Of a stretch of 14,508 nt of DNA, positions 1-7,445 are shown piece by piece. Within the stretch, counting starts at the first letter, position 1. Every line of letters begins with the position of its first letter. Source of the DNA: Lachnospiraceae bacterium (GTDB lineage Bacteria; Bacillota; Clostridia; Lachnospirales; Lachnospiraceae); assembly GCA_029068665.1 (NCBI GenBank), contig JAIECC010000305.1, forward strand, positions 1-14,508. Reading direction: 5' to 3'. A program made the translations under genes and the position numbers. The notes beneath the pieces were generated by a model. That model did not search any database. It was not told the origin of the DNA and saw only the letters and a list, made by a program, of their open reading frames with translations.

Positions 1-23
1 ACTATATTTTTTAATGTCCATCT

Positions 24-140
24 TCATGGTACAAATTCCTCCGTTCCAATATCCGTCAGCACTCCGGCAACCCTTGCATTTTTCATAGAATACCGTTGGG
101 ATAAATACCGCATGGCTGCACCGGATTCGCCATCCGGACC
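24..140 (-). pseudogene. cotJC: Spore coat protein CotJC (Mn-catalase family), distal fragment of an interrupted gene
   Basis: Read on the minus strand from the GGT at 140-138, the frame gives GGPDGESGAA, MRYLSQRYSM, then VLTDIGTEEF. This is the continuation of CotJC directly after its conserved SQYGG; GTEE carries a glutamate that is a metal ligand in manganese catalases. The fragment has no start of its own. The matching N-terminus is at 7560-7450, same strand, same frame, separated by the recombinase element. The frame ends at a TGA (26-24) just after GTEEF. Shifting by one base there gives MKMD, which resembles the H-M/L-E-M that normally follows, so a 1-nt deletion is likely, though a sequencing error or a second junction cannot be excluded. 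Intact CotJC is about 190-200 residues; the rest lies off the window or is lost. Family assignment is confident; functional status is not. Confidence 0.85.
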
Positions 141-164
141 TCCCAATGGCAGATATAATCACTT
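122..164 (-). repeat. Putative attachment site attR (recombinase-proximal end of element)
   Basis: This is the junction between the element and the distal cotJC fragment. On the minus strand an element half-site (164-141) is followed by the GGT core (140-138) and the host half-site within cotJC codons (137-122). The element half-site on the plus strand (143-164) matches the minus-strand sequence at the other end (7466-7444) at 21 of 22 positions plus a one-base bulge: CCAATGGCAG followed by ATATARTCACTT. Inverted element ends are what a palindromic attP produces once it is split by integration. Core and arms were identified by eye. Confidence 0.75.
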
Positions 165-1410
165 ATGACTCATCCGGAAGGAGTCGAATTTCTTTTTCAC
201 ACTTGTAATAGACAATCTTATATGGTATATGATGCAGCAGTTTATTTTTTTCATATGGGGATATGGAAGGCTGCTTTAGATACAGCAGGGTGTCAGGTGG
301 CAGAACTGTAGAAAGGGCATTCATAACCATAGCTGCCAAAGGCTCTGCTTTAATATAGTGTGATACATGGCAGGTTCCATGGTTATAATTCCCGCATTGA
401 AATGCCGTTTTCTTATGAATATGAACCAGATATCCCCCACAGCTGCTGCAGATAACCAGCCCTTTTAAAAAGTAGCAGGAAGATGTAGGGGCATTCATTT
501 TCATAGATGTTTCCGGGCCCCATGATTGCATTTCACAATTTTTATCTGTGTCTATTTGTGATTCTTTATACCATTTTTTCTGGACCAGCTGCCAAAGAGC
601 CGGGTCAATCAAAGCAGGATGATTTCCATCCGTCAGCTCCATTTTAGTATATACATAATTGCGGTCATGGGATGGCAGAGGAGACATGCCCGAAGAAGCA
701 TCGGAAGGAGAACTGCGTTTCCGCAGCTTGCCGGTATAGACCGGATTCAAAAGGATGTAGGTAATATTCCGGGACTGAAAGCGGTTTCCCCTGGTGGTTC
801 TGACACCGGCAGTATTCAGCTTGTCTGCGATTTCCCGTGGCGTCCTGCCCCCAACGTAATCTTCAAAAATAACCGGTATCCATAATGCCTGTGTGGGATT
901 GATTTCAAAGCCCTCCGCCCCCATCTGATAGCCGAAAGGAGGAATGGATACAGCCTTTCCCCGGGAAAAACGCTCCTGCATACCCCGCCGGACCTCTTGC
1001 GCAAGATTAATGGAATAATATTCATCCATGGCCTCCAGCAATGCCTCGATTAAAATGGATGTAGGGTCCTGGGTCAAGGGTTCTGTAATAGAAATCACTT
1101 CAATCCCACAGTCTTTTCGCAGCATGGACTTGTAAAAGATACTGTCCTGTCTGTTTCGGGCAAACCGGGAGAACTTCCATACCAGAATTTTTTGAAAGGG
1201 ACGGTCTTTTCGGGCAAGGGCAATCATTCTTTGAAAGGCGGGCCGTTTGGAAGCGGTCCGTCCGCTGATTCCTTCGTCAATGAAGATATATTCCTTCGGA
1301 ATCTGCAGCTCATGACAGGCAGCATATTCCAGAATCCGTTTTAATTGACTGTCAGGAGAAAACTCAATTTGATCCTCTGTAGAAACCCGGATATAAGCAG
1401 CGGCAATCAT
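163..1410 (-). CDS. Serine recombinase (resolvase/invertase catalytic domain, recombinase domain, zinc ribbon), putative excisionase of the cotJC element
   Basis: Site-specific DNA recombinase of 415 residues. The resolvase-type catalytic domain (about 1-150) shows the nucleophile motif YIRVSTEDQ (Ser10, with Arg8), DEGISG (45-50) and KFSRFARN with Arg82 and Arg85. The recombinase domain follows (about 155-275, with PPFGY and LLNPVYTGKL). A zinc ribbon uses Cys321, Cys324, Cys339 and Cys347. The start ATG at 1410 follows an AAGGTGAT ribosome binding site. Large serine recombinases are usually 450-550 residues; here the long coiled-coil segment normally found after the zinc ribbon appears missing, with only about 45 residues between Cys347 and the C-terminal IPYKIVYYK strand. 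The stop lies 23 nt from the core at the cotJC junction, the usual place for an integrase acting on its own att site. It is divergent from the regulator and pot operon. Family is certain; the specific role in excision is inferred from position. Confidence 0.93.
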   Translation of the reverse strand: MIAAAYIRVSTEDQIEFSPDSQLKRILEYAACHELQIPKEYIFIDEGISGRTASKRPAFQRMIALARKDRPFQKILVWKFSRFARNRQDSIFYKSMLRKDCGIEVISITEPLTQDPTSILIEALLEAMDEYYSINLAQEVRRGMQERFSRGKAVSIPPFGYQMGAEGFEINPTQALWIPVIFEDYVGGRTPREIADKLNTAGVRTTRGNRFQSRNITYILLNPVYTGKLRKRSSPSDASSGMSPLPSHDRNYVYTKMELTDGNHPALIDPALWQLVQKKWYKESQIDTDKNCEMQSWGPETSMKMNAPTSSCYFLKGLVICSSCGGYLVHIHKKTAFQCGNYNHGTCHVSHYIKAEPLAAMVMNALSTVLPPDTLLYLKQPSISPYEKNKLLHHIPYKIVYYKCEKEIRLLPDES

Positions 1411-1492
1411 TTTGTTCTATCACCTTATATGGATTTATAAATAGATATGCCCACCAAAAATAAGTATGAATGAAAAAGAATAAAATTCCCTA

Positions 1493-1520
1493 TTGACGTT
1501 CTGTAAAATACATGTATAAT
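1493..1520 (+). promoter_or_regulatory. Sigma-A-type promoter of the regulator-potABCD operon
   Basis: TTGACG (1493-1498) and TATAAT (1515-1520) are separated by 16 bp. Transcription would start near 1527, giving a leader of about 55 nt that contains the inverted repeats at 1531-1559. No equally good promoter is seen between the regulator and potA, so the regulator and potABCD are probably one transcript. Confidence 0.75.
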
Positions 1521-1530
1521 TGACTTGTTG

Positions 1531-1559
1531 AGTTTAGCAAGACTAAACTTGAAGTTTAG
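1531..1559 (+). promoter_or_regulatory. Operator-like triple repeat, probable autoregulatory site of the XRE-cupin regulator
   Basis: Three copies of one 7-mer alternate in orientation: AGTTTAG (1531-1537), CTAAACT (1543-1549), AGTTTAG (1553-1559). Copies one and two form a dyad with a 5-bp centre. Copies two and three form a tighter dyad, CTAAACTT-G-AAGTTTAG, with 8-bp arms. The array begins a few bases after the predicted transcription start, where a bound repressor would block initiation or clearance. The adjacent HTH-cupin protein is the obvious ligand, but binding is inferred. In RNA the two alternatives would be mutually exclusive hairpins. Confidence 0.6.
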
Positions 1560-1581
1560 AATTAAAAAACAGGTAAAAGAG

Positions 1582-2115
1582 ATGGAAATAGGAAAGAAAA
1601 TAAAAGCATTACGCATTCAAAAGAATCTGACTCAGGAGGAGCTTGCCGACCGTGCAGAACTGACCAAAGGCTTTATATCACAGGTGGAGCGGGATTTAAC
1701 GTCACCGTCGATTGCTACGTTGGTAGACATTTTACAGTGTCTGGGTACGGACCTGAAGACGTTCTTTAATGATTCTGAAGATACCCAGGTGGTATTCCAC
1801 AGAGGAGACTTTTTTGAAAAGACGGATACGGAACTGAAAAATACAATTCAGTGGATTATACCCAATGCACAAAAGAATATGATGGAACCGATTCTGGTCA
1901 CTGTTGACCCTCAAGGTTCCACCTATCCGGATAACCCTCATGAAGGAGAGGAATTTGGATATGTATTGAAGGGAAGCATAGATATACACATAGGAAATCA
2001 GGTGTTCAAAGCCAAAAAGGGAGAATCCTTTTATTTTACACCGGCGTATAAACATTACATTACATCTGAAACCGGAGGACTCCTTTTATGGGTATCCTCA
2101 CCACCCAGCTTTTAG
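1582..2115 (+). CDS. XRE-family HTH transcriptional regulator with C-terminal cupin domain (PuuR-like)
   Basis: A 177-residue cytoplasmic DNA-binding protein. Residues about 4-60 form an XRE/Cro-type helix-turn-helix (KIKALRIQKNLTQEELADRAELTKG followed by SQVERDLTSPS is the classic pattern, here read in two stretches). Residues about 105-172 form a small cupin (PHEGEEFGYVLKG, then GESFYFTPAYKHY) that in this family senses a small ligand. The frame extends upstream to a TTG at 1525, but the ATG at 1582 is preferred: it has AGG-rich sequence at 1571-1573, begins at the HTH, and leaves promoter and operator outside the gene. It is 67 nt upstream of potA on the same strand. Homologous regulators commonly precede potABCD in Firmicutes and are thought to control polyamine uptake; the actual ligand here is inferred. 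Confidence 0.9.
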   Translation: MEIGKKIKALRIQKNLTQEELADRAELTKGFISQVERDLTSPSIATLVDILQCLGTDLKTFFNDSEDTQVVFHRGDFFEKTDTELKNTIQWIIPNAQKNMMEPILVTVDPQGSTYPDNPHEGEEFGYVLKGSIDIHIGNQVFKAKKGESFYFTPAYKHYITSETGGLLLWVSSPPSF

Positions 2116-2182
2116 CAGGGAGTATTTGACTGAAGCATAAGAGAAGGAAGCGTTTGATTTCGTTAGGGCGAGGAGGCCGATT

Positions 2183-3229
2183 ATGAGTAACGTATTAATT
2201 GAATTAAAAGGACTGACAAAAAATTATGAGGACCAGCAGGTGCTGAAGGGAATTGATTTAAATATTCATGAAAATGAATTCCTGACCCTTTTGGGTCCCT
2301 CCGGCTGTGGCAAGACGACCACACTGCGGATTCTTGCGGGCTTTGATGAACCCAGCGGCGGCGAGGTATTATTTGATGGTGTGGACATCTCGAAGATTCC
2401 GCCGTACAAACGGGAAATCAATACCGTATTTCAGAAATATGCATTATTTCCGTTTCTGAATGTATACGAGAATGTTGCATTTGGATTAAAGATAAAGAAA
2501 ATGGACAAAAGTCTGTTGGACCATAAGGTAAAGAAGATTTTGAAGCTGGTAGGCTTGGAGGGCTTTGAAAAGCGGGATGTGACCAAGCTTTCCGGTGGCC
2601 AGCAGCAGCGGGTTGCCATTGCCAGAGCATTGGTAAATGAGCCCAAGGTCCTTTTGCTGGATGAGCCCCTAGGCGCCTTGGATGCCAAGCTGAGAAAGGA
2701 AATGCAGGGGGAATTAAAGAAAATACAGAAGGAAGTTGGCATCACCTTTATTTTCGTTACCCATGATCAGGAAGAAGCCTTGTCCATGTCAGATACGGTA
2801 GTGGTCATGCATGAAGGAATCATACAGCAGGTGGGGACTCCGGAGGATATTTACAATGAACCGGAAAACCGCTTTGTTGCAAACTTCATTGGAGAGTCGA
2901 ATATTGTAGAAGCCTGTATGCTGGATGACTTACTGGTATCCTTTGATGGATTTGAGTTTGAATGTGTGGATAAGGGCTTTAAGAAAAACGAGTGCGTAGA
3001 GGTTGTCATCCGTCCGGAGGATATTGATATTGTGAAGCCGGAAGAAGCAAAGCTCAATGGTACTGTGAAATCCATTGTATTTAAAGGGGTTCACCATGAG
3101 ATTGTAGTTGAGACAGAGAAGCGGGATTATATGATTCATACAACGGATTATTTTGAAGTAGGACTGCGGGTAGGCTTACAGTTCGGTCCGGATGACATTC
3201 ATGTTATGTATCGTATGGACTGGGAATAG
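2183..3229 (+). CDS. potA: Spermidine/putrescine ABC transporter ATP-binding protein PotA
   Basis: ATPase subunit, 348 residues, that powers polyamine import from the cytoplasmic face of the membrane. Visible motifs: Walker A GPSGCGKTT (38-46), Q-loop glutamine in TVFQKYALFP (about Q84), signature LSGGQQQR (136-143), Walker B VLLLDEP (156-162), and switch His194 in FVTHDQEEAL. A TOBE-type regulatory domain follows (about 235-345), including the VVIRPEDI motif typical of CUT1/PotA ATPases. Length is normal for the family. The ribosome binding site AGGAGG at 2171-2176 sets the start. The stop codon overlaps the Shine-Dalgarno sequence of potB (AATAGGAGG), so translation is probably coupled. Together with potB, potC and potD this is a complete transporter. 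Confidence 0.96.
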   Translation: MSNVLIELKGLTKNYEDQQVLKGIDLNIHENEFLTLLGPSGCGKTTTLRILAGFDEPSGGEVLFDGVDISKIPPYKREINTVFQKYALFPFLNVYENVAFGLKIKKMDKSLLDHKVKKILKLVGLEGFEKRDVTKLSGGQQQRVAIARALVNEPKVLLLDEPLGALDAKLRKEMQGELKKIQKEVGITFIFVTHDQEEALSMSDTVVVMHEGIIQQVGTPEDIYNEPENRFVANFIGESNIVEACMLDDLLVSFDGFEFECVDKGFKKNECVEVVIRPEDIDIVKPEEAKLNGTVKSIVFKGVHHEIVVETEKRDYMIHTTDYFEVGLRVGLQFGPDDIHVMYRMDWE

Positions 3230-3239
3230 GAGGTTCGAT

Positions 3240-4067
3240 ATGCGGCATTTTATCAGACTGATTCGGCCATATATTGTATGGGCTGTGGTCATGATTATCA
3301 TACCATTGCTTTTGATCGTATTGTATTCTGTTACCACCGGCGGCAATGATTTGGTCAATATTCAGTTTACTCTGAACAATTTTAAGAAAATGACAGAGCC
3401 CATTTATGTAGCGGTTTTTGTGAAATCTTTTCAGCTGGGCTTATTGTCTGTGGGAATCTGCCTGGTGATAGGATATATACTGGCTTATCTGATTACGATT
3501 TTTAGTGAAAAAGTTCAGAATCTGTTGATTCTTTTTGTAACGATTCCCATGTGGATCAATACACTGCTCCGGACCTATGCCTGGATTTGTTTGTTGTCGG
3601 ATAATGGAATCATCAATTCCATTCTGGGCGTATTTGGCATGGAGCCCATGTCAATGATGTATACGGATTTCGCCGTAATTATAGGCCTGGTAAGTGATCT
3701 GCTTCCATTTATGGTGATTCCCATTCATACCTCCCTCTGCAAGATTGACCAGTCTTTGCTGGAGGCATCTATGGATTTGGGGGCCAACCGGTTTCAGACC
3801 TTTTGGCGGGTCACCTTCAAGCTGTCCATACCGGGTGTGTTAAACGGCATTATCATGACATTTTTATTATCCATTTCCACCTTTGTCATACCAAAGCTGT
3901 TAGGTGGAGGACAATATATGCTGATTGGTAATTTAATAGAAAATCAGTTTATTTCCGTAGGTGATTGGAATTTTGGCAGTGCTATTTCTGTCATACTGGC
4001 ATTTATCATTTTAATTGCCATTACCTCCATGAAGCAGATAGACAAAGAAGAGGCAGAGGAGGAATAA
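3240..4067 (+). CDS. potB: Spermidine/putrescine ABC transporter permease PotB
   Basis: Inner-membrane permease subunit, 275 residues with about six membrane helices; the first is WAVVMIIIPLLLIVLYSV. The EAA loop that docks on PotA is visible around residues 173-193 (EASMDLGANRFQTFWRVTF). The frame opens earlier at 3192 inside potA, but the ATG at 3240 is chosen because it follows AGGAGG at 3228-3233 and gives the usual MRHFIRLIRPY-type amphipathic beginning. It ends directly at the potC start with no gap (TAA then ATG). The product pairs with PotC to form the polyamine channel. Confidence 0.94.
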   Translation: MRHFIRLIRPYIVWAVVMIIIPLLLIVLYSVTTGGNDLVNIQFTLNNFKKMTEPIYVAVFVKSFQLGLLSVGICLVIGYILAYLITIFSEKVQNLLILFVTIPMWINTLLRTYAWICLLSDNGIINSILGVFGMEPMSMMYTDFAVIIGLVSDLLPFMVIPIHTSLCKIDQSLLEASMDLGANRFQTFWRVTFKLSIPGVLNGIIMTFLLSISTFVIPKLLGGGQYMLIGNLIENQFISVGDWNFGSAISVILAFIILIAITSMKQIDKEEAEEE

Positions 4068-4901
4068 ATGATGAAGAAAAAGATAGGCTCCATTCTTTAT
4101 ATTACGGTATGCTTTTTATTCCTCTATCTTCCGATTTTGGTGACCATGGTCTATTCCTTCAATTCATCGAAATCCCTGACCAGCTTTGAGAGCTTTTCTC
4201 TTCGCTGGTATGAAAATCTGTTTACCAGCGGGGAAATCATGAATGCGGTATATGTATCCATCACCATTGCATTGCTGGCAACTGCCATATCGACGGTTCT
4301 GGGAACCATAACGGCAATCGGACTTTCCAAGAGCCGGAGGATATTAAAGGAAATCATTATTAATGTAAACAACATACCGATTATGAATCCGGATATTGTA
4401 ACAGCCATCGGATTGATGATTCTGTTTTCTTCCATAAAAATGGAAAAGGGTTATCTGACCATGCTGTTGGCGCATATTGCTTTCTGTACCCCATATGTGA
4501 TAACCAGTGTGTATCCAAAGGTACGGAATATGGACCCGAATCTGGCCAATGCAGCTATGGACCTGGGAGCGACTCCCATGCAGGCACTGGTAAAGGTAAT
4601 CCTGCCAATGCTGAAGGAAGGAATTTACGCAGGTGTTTTACTGGCATTTACCATGTCCTTTGACGATTTTGTCATATCCTATTTCGTCACGGGAAATGGA
4701 GTGTCCAATATTTCCATCATCGTATACAACATGACAAAACGAACCAATCCGACTATAAACGCCTTGTCTACTCTGGTGATACTGGTCATTGTAATCACCT
4801 TGGTAACAGTAAATGTGATTCCGCTGATTATTCGCAGAAAACGGAATCCGGAGGATGAGTTTACGGATATGAATAGAAGCTTAAAGGAGGAAGAAGCATG
4901 A
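4068..4901 (+). CDS. potC: Spermidine/putrescine ABC transporter permease PotC
   Basis: Second permease subunit, 277 residues, about six membrane helices. The N-terminal helix is followed by the family's YSFNSSKSLTSFESFSLRWY segment, where PotC homologues typically read F-N-x-S...W. The EAA loop is around residues 161-181 (NAAMDLGATPMQALVKVILP). A GAGGAGG Shine-Dalgarno lies in the last codons of potB; two adjacent ATGs (4068 and 4071) are possible starts. The gene ends in an ATGA overlap with potD (4898-4901), a sign of translational coupling. Confidence 0.94.
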   Translation: MMKKKIGSILYITVCFLFLYLPILVTMVYSFNSSKSLTSFESFSLRWYENLFTSGEIMNAVYVSITIALLATAISTVLGTITAIGLSKSRRILKEIIINVNNIPIMNPDIVTAIGLMILFSSIKMEKGYLTMLLAHIAFCTPYVITSVYPKVRNMDPNLANAAMDLGATPMQALVKVILPMLKEGIYAGVLLAFTMSFDDFVISYFVTGNGVSNISIIVYNMTKRTNPTINALSTLVILVIVITLVTVNVIPLIIRRKRNPEDEFTDMNRSLKEEEA

Positions 4902-5962
4902 GAAGGAATAAATGGAAGAAATGGGTTAGCCTGATGACAGGGCTGGCAATGACGGCAGGGTTATTAGCCGGATGCGGCGGTTCCTCAAAGCCGACCCTGA
5001 AGGTATACAGCTGTGGAGAATATATCGATACCAGTCTTTTGGGTGAATTTGAACGGGAATATAACTGCAAGGTAATCTATGAGACCTTTGATTCCAATGA
5101 ATCCATGTACACCAAGCTGCAAAGCGGGGAGCGGTATGATGTACTGGTTCCGTCGGATTATATGATTGAACGTCTGATGAAGGAAGATCGTCTCCAGCCG
5201 GTGGACTGGACCCTGCTTTCCAATGCAGAAGGTCTGGATGCTGAGATACTGGGAAAAGAATTTGATCCGGACAATACCTATTCTGTTCCGTATTTTTATG
5301 GAACCGTCGGTATTCTGTATGATACTACAGTAGTAGATGCGGCTGACTTAGAAGATGGATGGGAATTGCTGCGTAATACAAAGTACGCCAATGATATTTA
5401 TATGTATGATTCGGAACGGGATTCCTTCATGATTGCATTAAAGGCACTGGGATATTCCATGAATACCACCAATACGGATGAAATTGACCAGGCTTATCAA
5501 TGGTTGATTGAGCAAAGAGATACCATGAAGCCGGTATACGCCGGAGATGATGTGATTGACAATATGATTTCCGGTAATAAGGCAATGGCAGTGGTGTATT
5601 CCGGTGATGCTGCATACATCATGTCGGAAAATGAAGATCTGGAGTATTTTGCTCCGGAAGAGGGTACCAATGTGTGGCAGGATGCTATGGTAATTACCAG
5701 TGATTGTACAGAAATCCAGCTGGCACATGACTATATCAATTTTATGCTGGATGCAGAACATGCCTATGCCAATACGGTAGAGGTAGGGTATACTTCTCCT
5801 GTGACAGAGGCAAGAAGCCGGGCAGCCCAACAGGATTTTGCTGGAATCAGCGCATATCTTCCGGAAACCACCGGAGAAAACAATGAGGTATTTCGTTATC
5901 AGGAACAGAACATCAGAGAATATTTTGCGGATTTATGGACAAAGGTAAAAGCATCTAACTAG
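4898..5962 (+). CDS. potD: Spermidine/putrescine-binding lipoprotein PotD
   Basis: Extracellular solute-binding protein of 354 residues. The basic N-terminus and hydrophobic stretch end in a lipobox LLAGC with Cys26 as the lipidation site, so the mature protein is anchored outside the membrane. The mature start LKVYSCGEYIDTSLL, YDVLVPSDYMIERLM and the YFYGTVGILYD strand are typical of PotD/PotF-like polyamine receptors. Length is that of the family. The start overlaps the potC stop (ATGA). The stop TAG (5960-5962) sits in the tetranucleotide CTAG that also encodes the stop of the convergent gene, leaving no intergenic space for a terminator. Ligand choice between spermidine and putrescine cannot be read from the sequence alone. 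Confidence 0.94.
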   Translation: MRRNKWKKWVSLMTGLAMTAGLLAGCGGSSKPTLKVYSCGEYIDTSLLGEFEREYNCKVIYETFDSNESMYTKLQSGERYDVLVPSDYMIERLMKEDRLQPVDWTLLSNAEGLDAEILGKEFDPDNTYSVPYFYGTVGILYDTTVVDAADLEDGWELLRNTKYANDIYMYDSERDSFMIALKALGYSMNTTNTDEIDQAYQWLIEQRDTMKPVYAGDDVIDNMISGNKAMAVVYSGDAAYIMSENEDLEYFAPEEGTNVWQDAMVITSDCTEIQLAHDYINFMLDAEHAYANTVEVGYTSPVTEARSRAAQQDFAGISAYLPETTGENNEVFRYQEQNIREYFADLWTKVKASN

Positions 5963-7341
5963 TCTGTATCTTCGTCATCTTTATGCAGGGCGACTACGAT
6001 TTCATCAAAGACATTATTAATGGTGTCAATATGATTTCCGTCGTCCTGATTTTCTTTTTCTTCTTCCGCACCCATTGACTCCGGAGGTAAGGAAGGCTCC
6101 GATTGAGAATCTGACTTCTCTGTTGTTTCGGGCGGCTTTGAAAAGATATCCGGTATTTTTTGATTCCGAAGCCTCCGTCTTTCCAGTCGCTTGCGGCTAT
6201 CCTCTCTTAAAAGACGGTAAATTGTTGCGGCAAGGGGTACCCCCAACAGCAGACCAAATACACCATTTAAGCTGGCACCGATTGTAACAGCGGCCAGAAC
6301 CCAGATGCCCGGAAGACCCACGGAAGAGCCCACCACCTTAGGATAAATGATATTACCCTCCAGCTGCTGTAATACAACGATGAATACGATGAACAAAAAT
6401 GCTTGCAGGGGGCTGCCCTGGGTAAGTACCATAATGGCACCGATGATAGCGCCCATATATGCACCGATGACAGGAATTAATGCAGTTGCACCCACCAATG
6501 TTCCAATCATGACAGCATAAGGGAAACGGAAAATGGACATTCCGATAATACAGAGAATTCCTAAAATAACTGCTTCTGTACATTGTCCCACAATGAAATT
6601 CGAAAAGGTTTCGTTCGCAACCCCACAAACGTGGTAGATACGATCCGCCGTTTTGGGCTTGAGATATGCATAGATAAGCTGCTTCACCTGTCGATTCAGT
6701 TTTTCCTTGGAGGCCAGGGCATATATGCCGATAATCAGTGAAAAAAAGAAACGAACCATACTATTTCCGATGCTGGAAGCGATGCTTACGGTGGAATCCA
6801 TAATGCTTCCGATTTTTCCGGAACCGTCTGTACCGAATACCATGGCAACCAGTTTTGTGAAGAAATCCTCCCAGTTAATGTCAGCAGGATTTTCCATGTC
6901 GATTTCAAAGGTAGAGTGCAGCCAGTTTTCCAACGGTGGAATCCGGCTGATTACTTCAGCAGTCTTATCCAGAATACTTTCATAAGAGGATGAGATTTCA
7001 CGGGCAAGAAGAGTAAAGGCATCGATTAACTCCGGTATGACCATAATCATGATAAAGGCAATGGCAGCCAGAATAATTAGCAGGGAAAGGACAATGCACA
7101 CCGGACGCCTGCTTTTGATCAGAAATTTATTTTTTGCGTTGGGGAAATATATTTTTTCTAACCGGATCAGGATGATATTAATTACAAAAGCGATTGCAAA
7201 GCCCAGCAGTACCGGGGACACAAATCCGATTAAGGATATTAAGGCATTGATTGCAAAGTCGAAATGCAGAATAATTAGCACTGCAATGATAAGATAAATA
7301 ATAGTTTTCAGGATAATCCGTTCCAGTTCTTTTCGCTCCAT
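5959..7341 (-). CDS. AI-2E family transporter (UPF0118/PerM-like multi-pass membrane protein)
   Basis: A 460-residue integral membrane protein with about eight helices. The C-terminal half carries the family pattern: GATALIPVIGAYMGAI, then LEGNIIYPKVVGSSVGLPG and LLLGVPLAATIYRLL. Members are proposed exporters (autoinducer-2, or cation/proton antiport); the substrate here is unknown. An acidic, Glu/Ser/Pro-rich cytoplasmic tail of about 90 residues ends in HKDDEDTD. The frame opens at a TTG (7371), but the ATG at 7341 has GGAAGGAA about 9 nt upstream and is preferred. It is the gene nearest the cotJC-proximal end of the element, transcribed inward from a promoter abutting the attachment site. 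It converges on potD. Confidence 0.9.
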   Translation of the reverse strand: MERKELERIILKTIIYLIIAVLIILHFDFAINALISLIGFVSPVLLGFAIAFVINIILIRLEKIYFPNAKNKFLIKSRRPVCIVLSLLIILAAIAFIMIMVIPELIDAFTLLAREISSSYESILDKTAEVISRIPPLENWLHSTFEIDMENPADINWEDFFTKLVAMVFGTDGSGKIGSIMDSTVSIASSIGNSMVRFFFSLIIGIYALASKEKLNRQVKQLIYAYLKPKTADRIYHVCGVANETFSNFIVGQCTEAVILGILCIIGMSIFRFPYAVMIGTLVGATALIPVIGAYMGAIIGAIMVLTQGSPLQAFLFIVFIVVLQQLEGNIIYPKVVGSSVGLPGIWVLAAVTIGASLNGVFGLLLGVPLAATIYRLLREDSRKRLERRRLRNQKIPDIFSKPPETTEKSDSQSEPSLPPESMGAEEEKENQDDGNHIDTINNVFDEIVVALHKDDEDTD

Positions 7342-7416
7342 ATGTAAATTCCTTCCATAACCCTTTTCCAAATCAATTACTATATCTAAGTGTTGCCAAG
7401 GACTGTAATTATATTC

Positions 7417-7445
7417 AGAATAGCATAGTGTTTCTGTACTTTCAA
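7417..7445 (-). promoter_or_regulatory. Promoter of the AI-2E transporter gene, abutting the element end
   Basis: On the minus strand TTGAAA (7445-7440) and TATTCT (7422-7417) are separated by 17 bp, with a TGC just before the -10 box, fitting an extended -10 promoter. Predicted start is near 7410, a leader of about 69 nt. The -35 box overlaps the last two bases of the inverted element end (7444-7466), so this promoter stays with the element after excision while its upstream DNA changes. Confidence 0.55.

Noticed and set aside
619..1025. Overlapping frames on both strands inside the recombinase gene
   Set aside because: They resemble no family, lack ribosome binding sites and lie over conserved catalytic-domain codons of the recombinase.
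1525..1581. Upstream TTG start for the XRE-cupin regulator
   Set aside because: It would put coding sequence over the operator repeats, lies at the predicted transcription start, has no ribosome binding site, and adds residues before the HTH that the family lacks.
7342..7371. TTG start at 7371 for the AI-2E transporter
   Set aside because: The ATG at 7341 has a better ribosome binding site at correct spacing and a normal family N-terminus.
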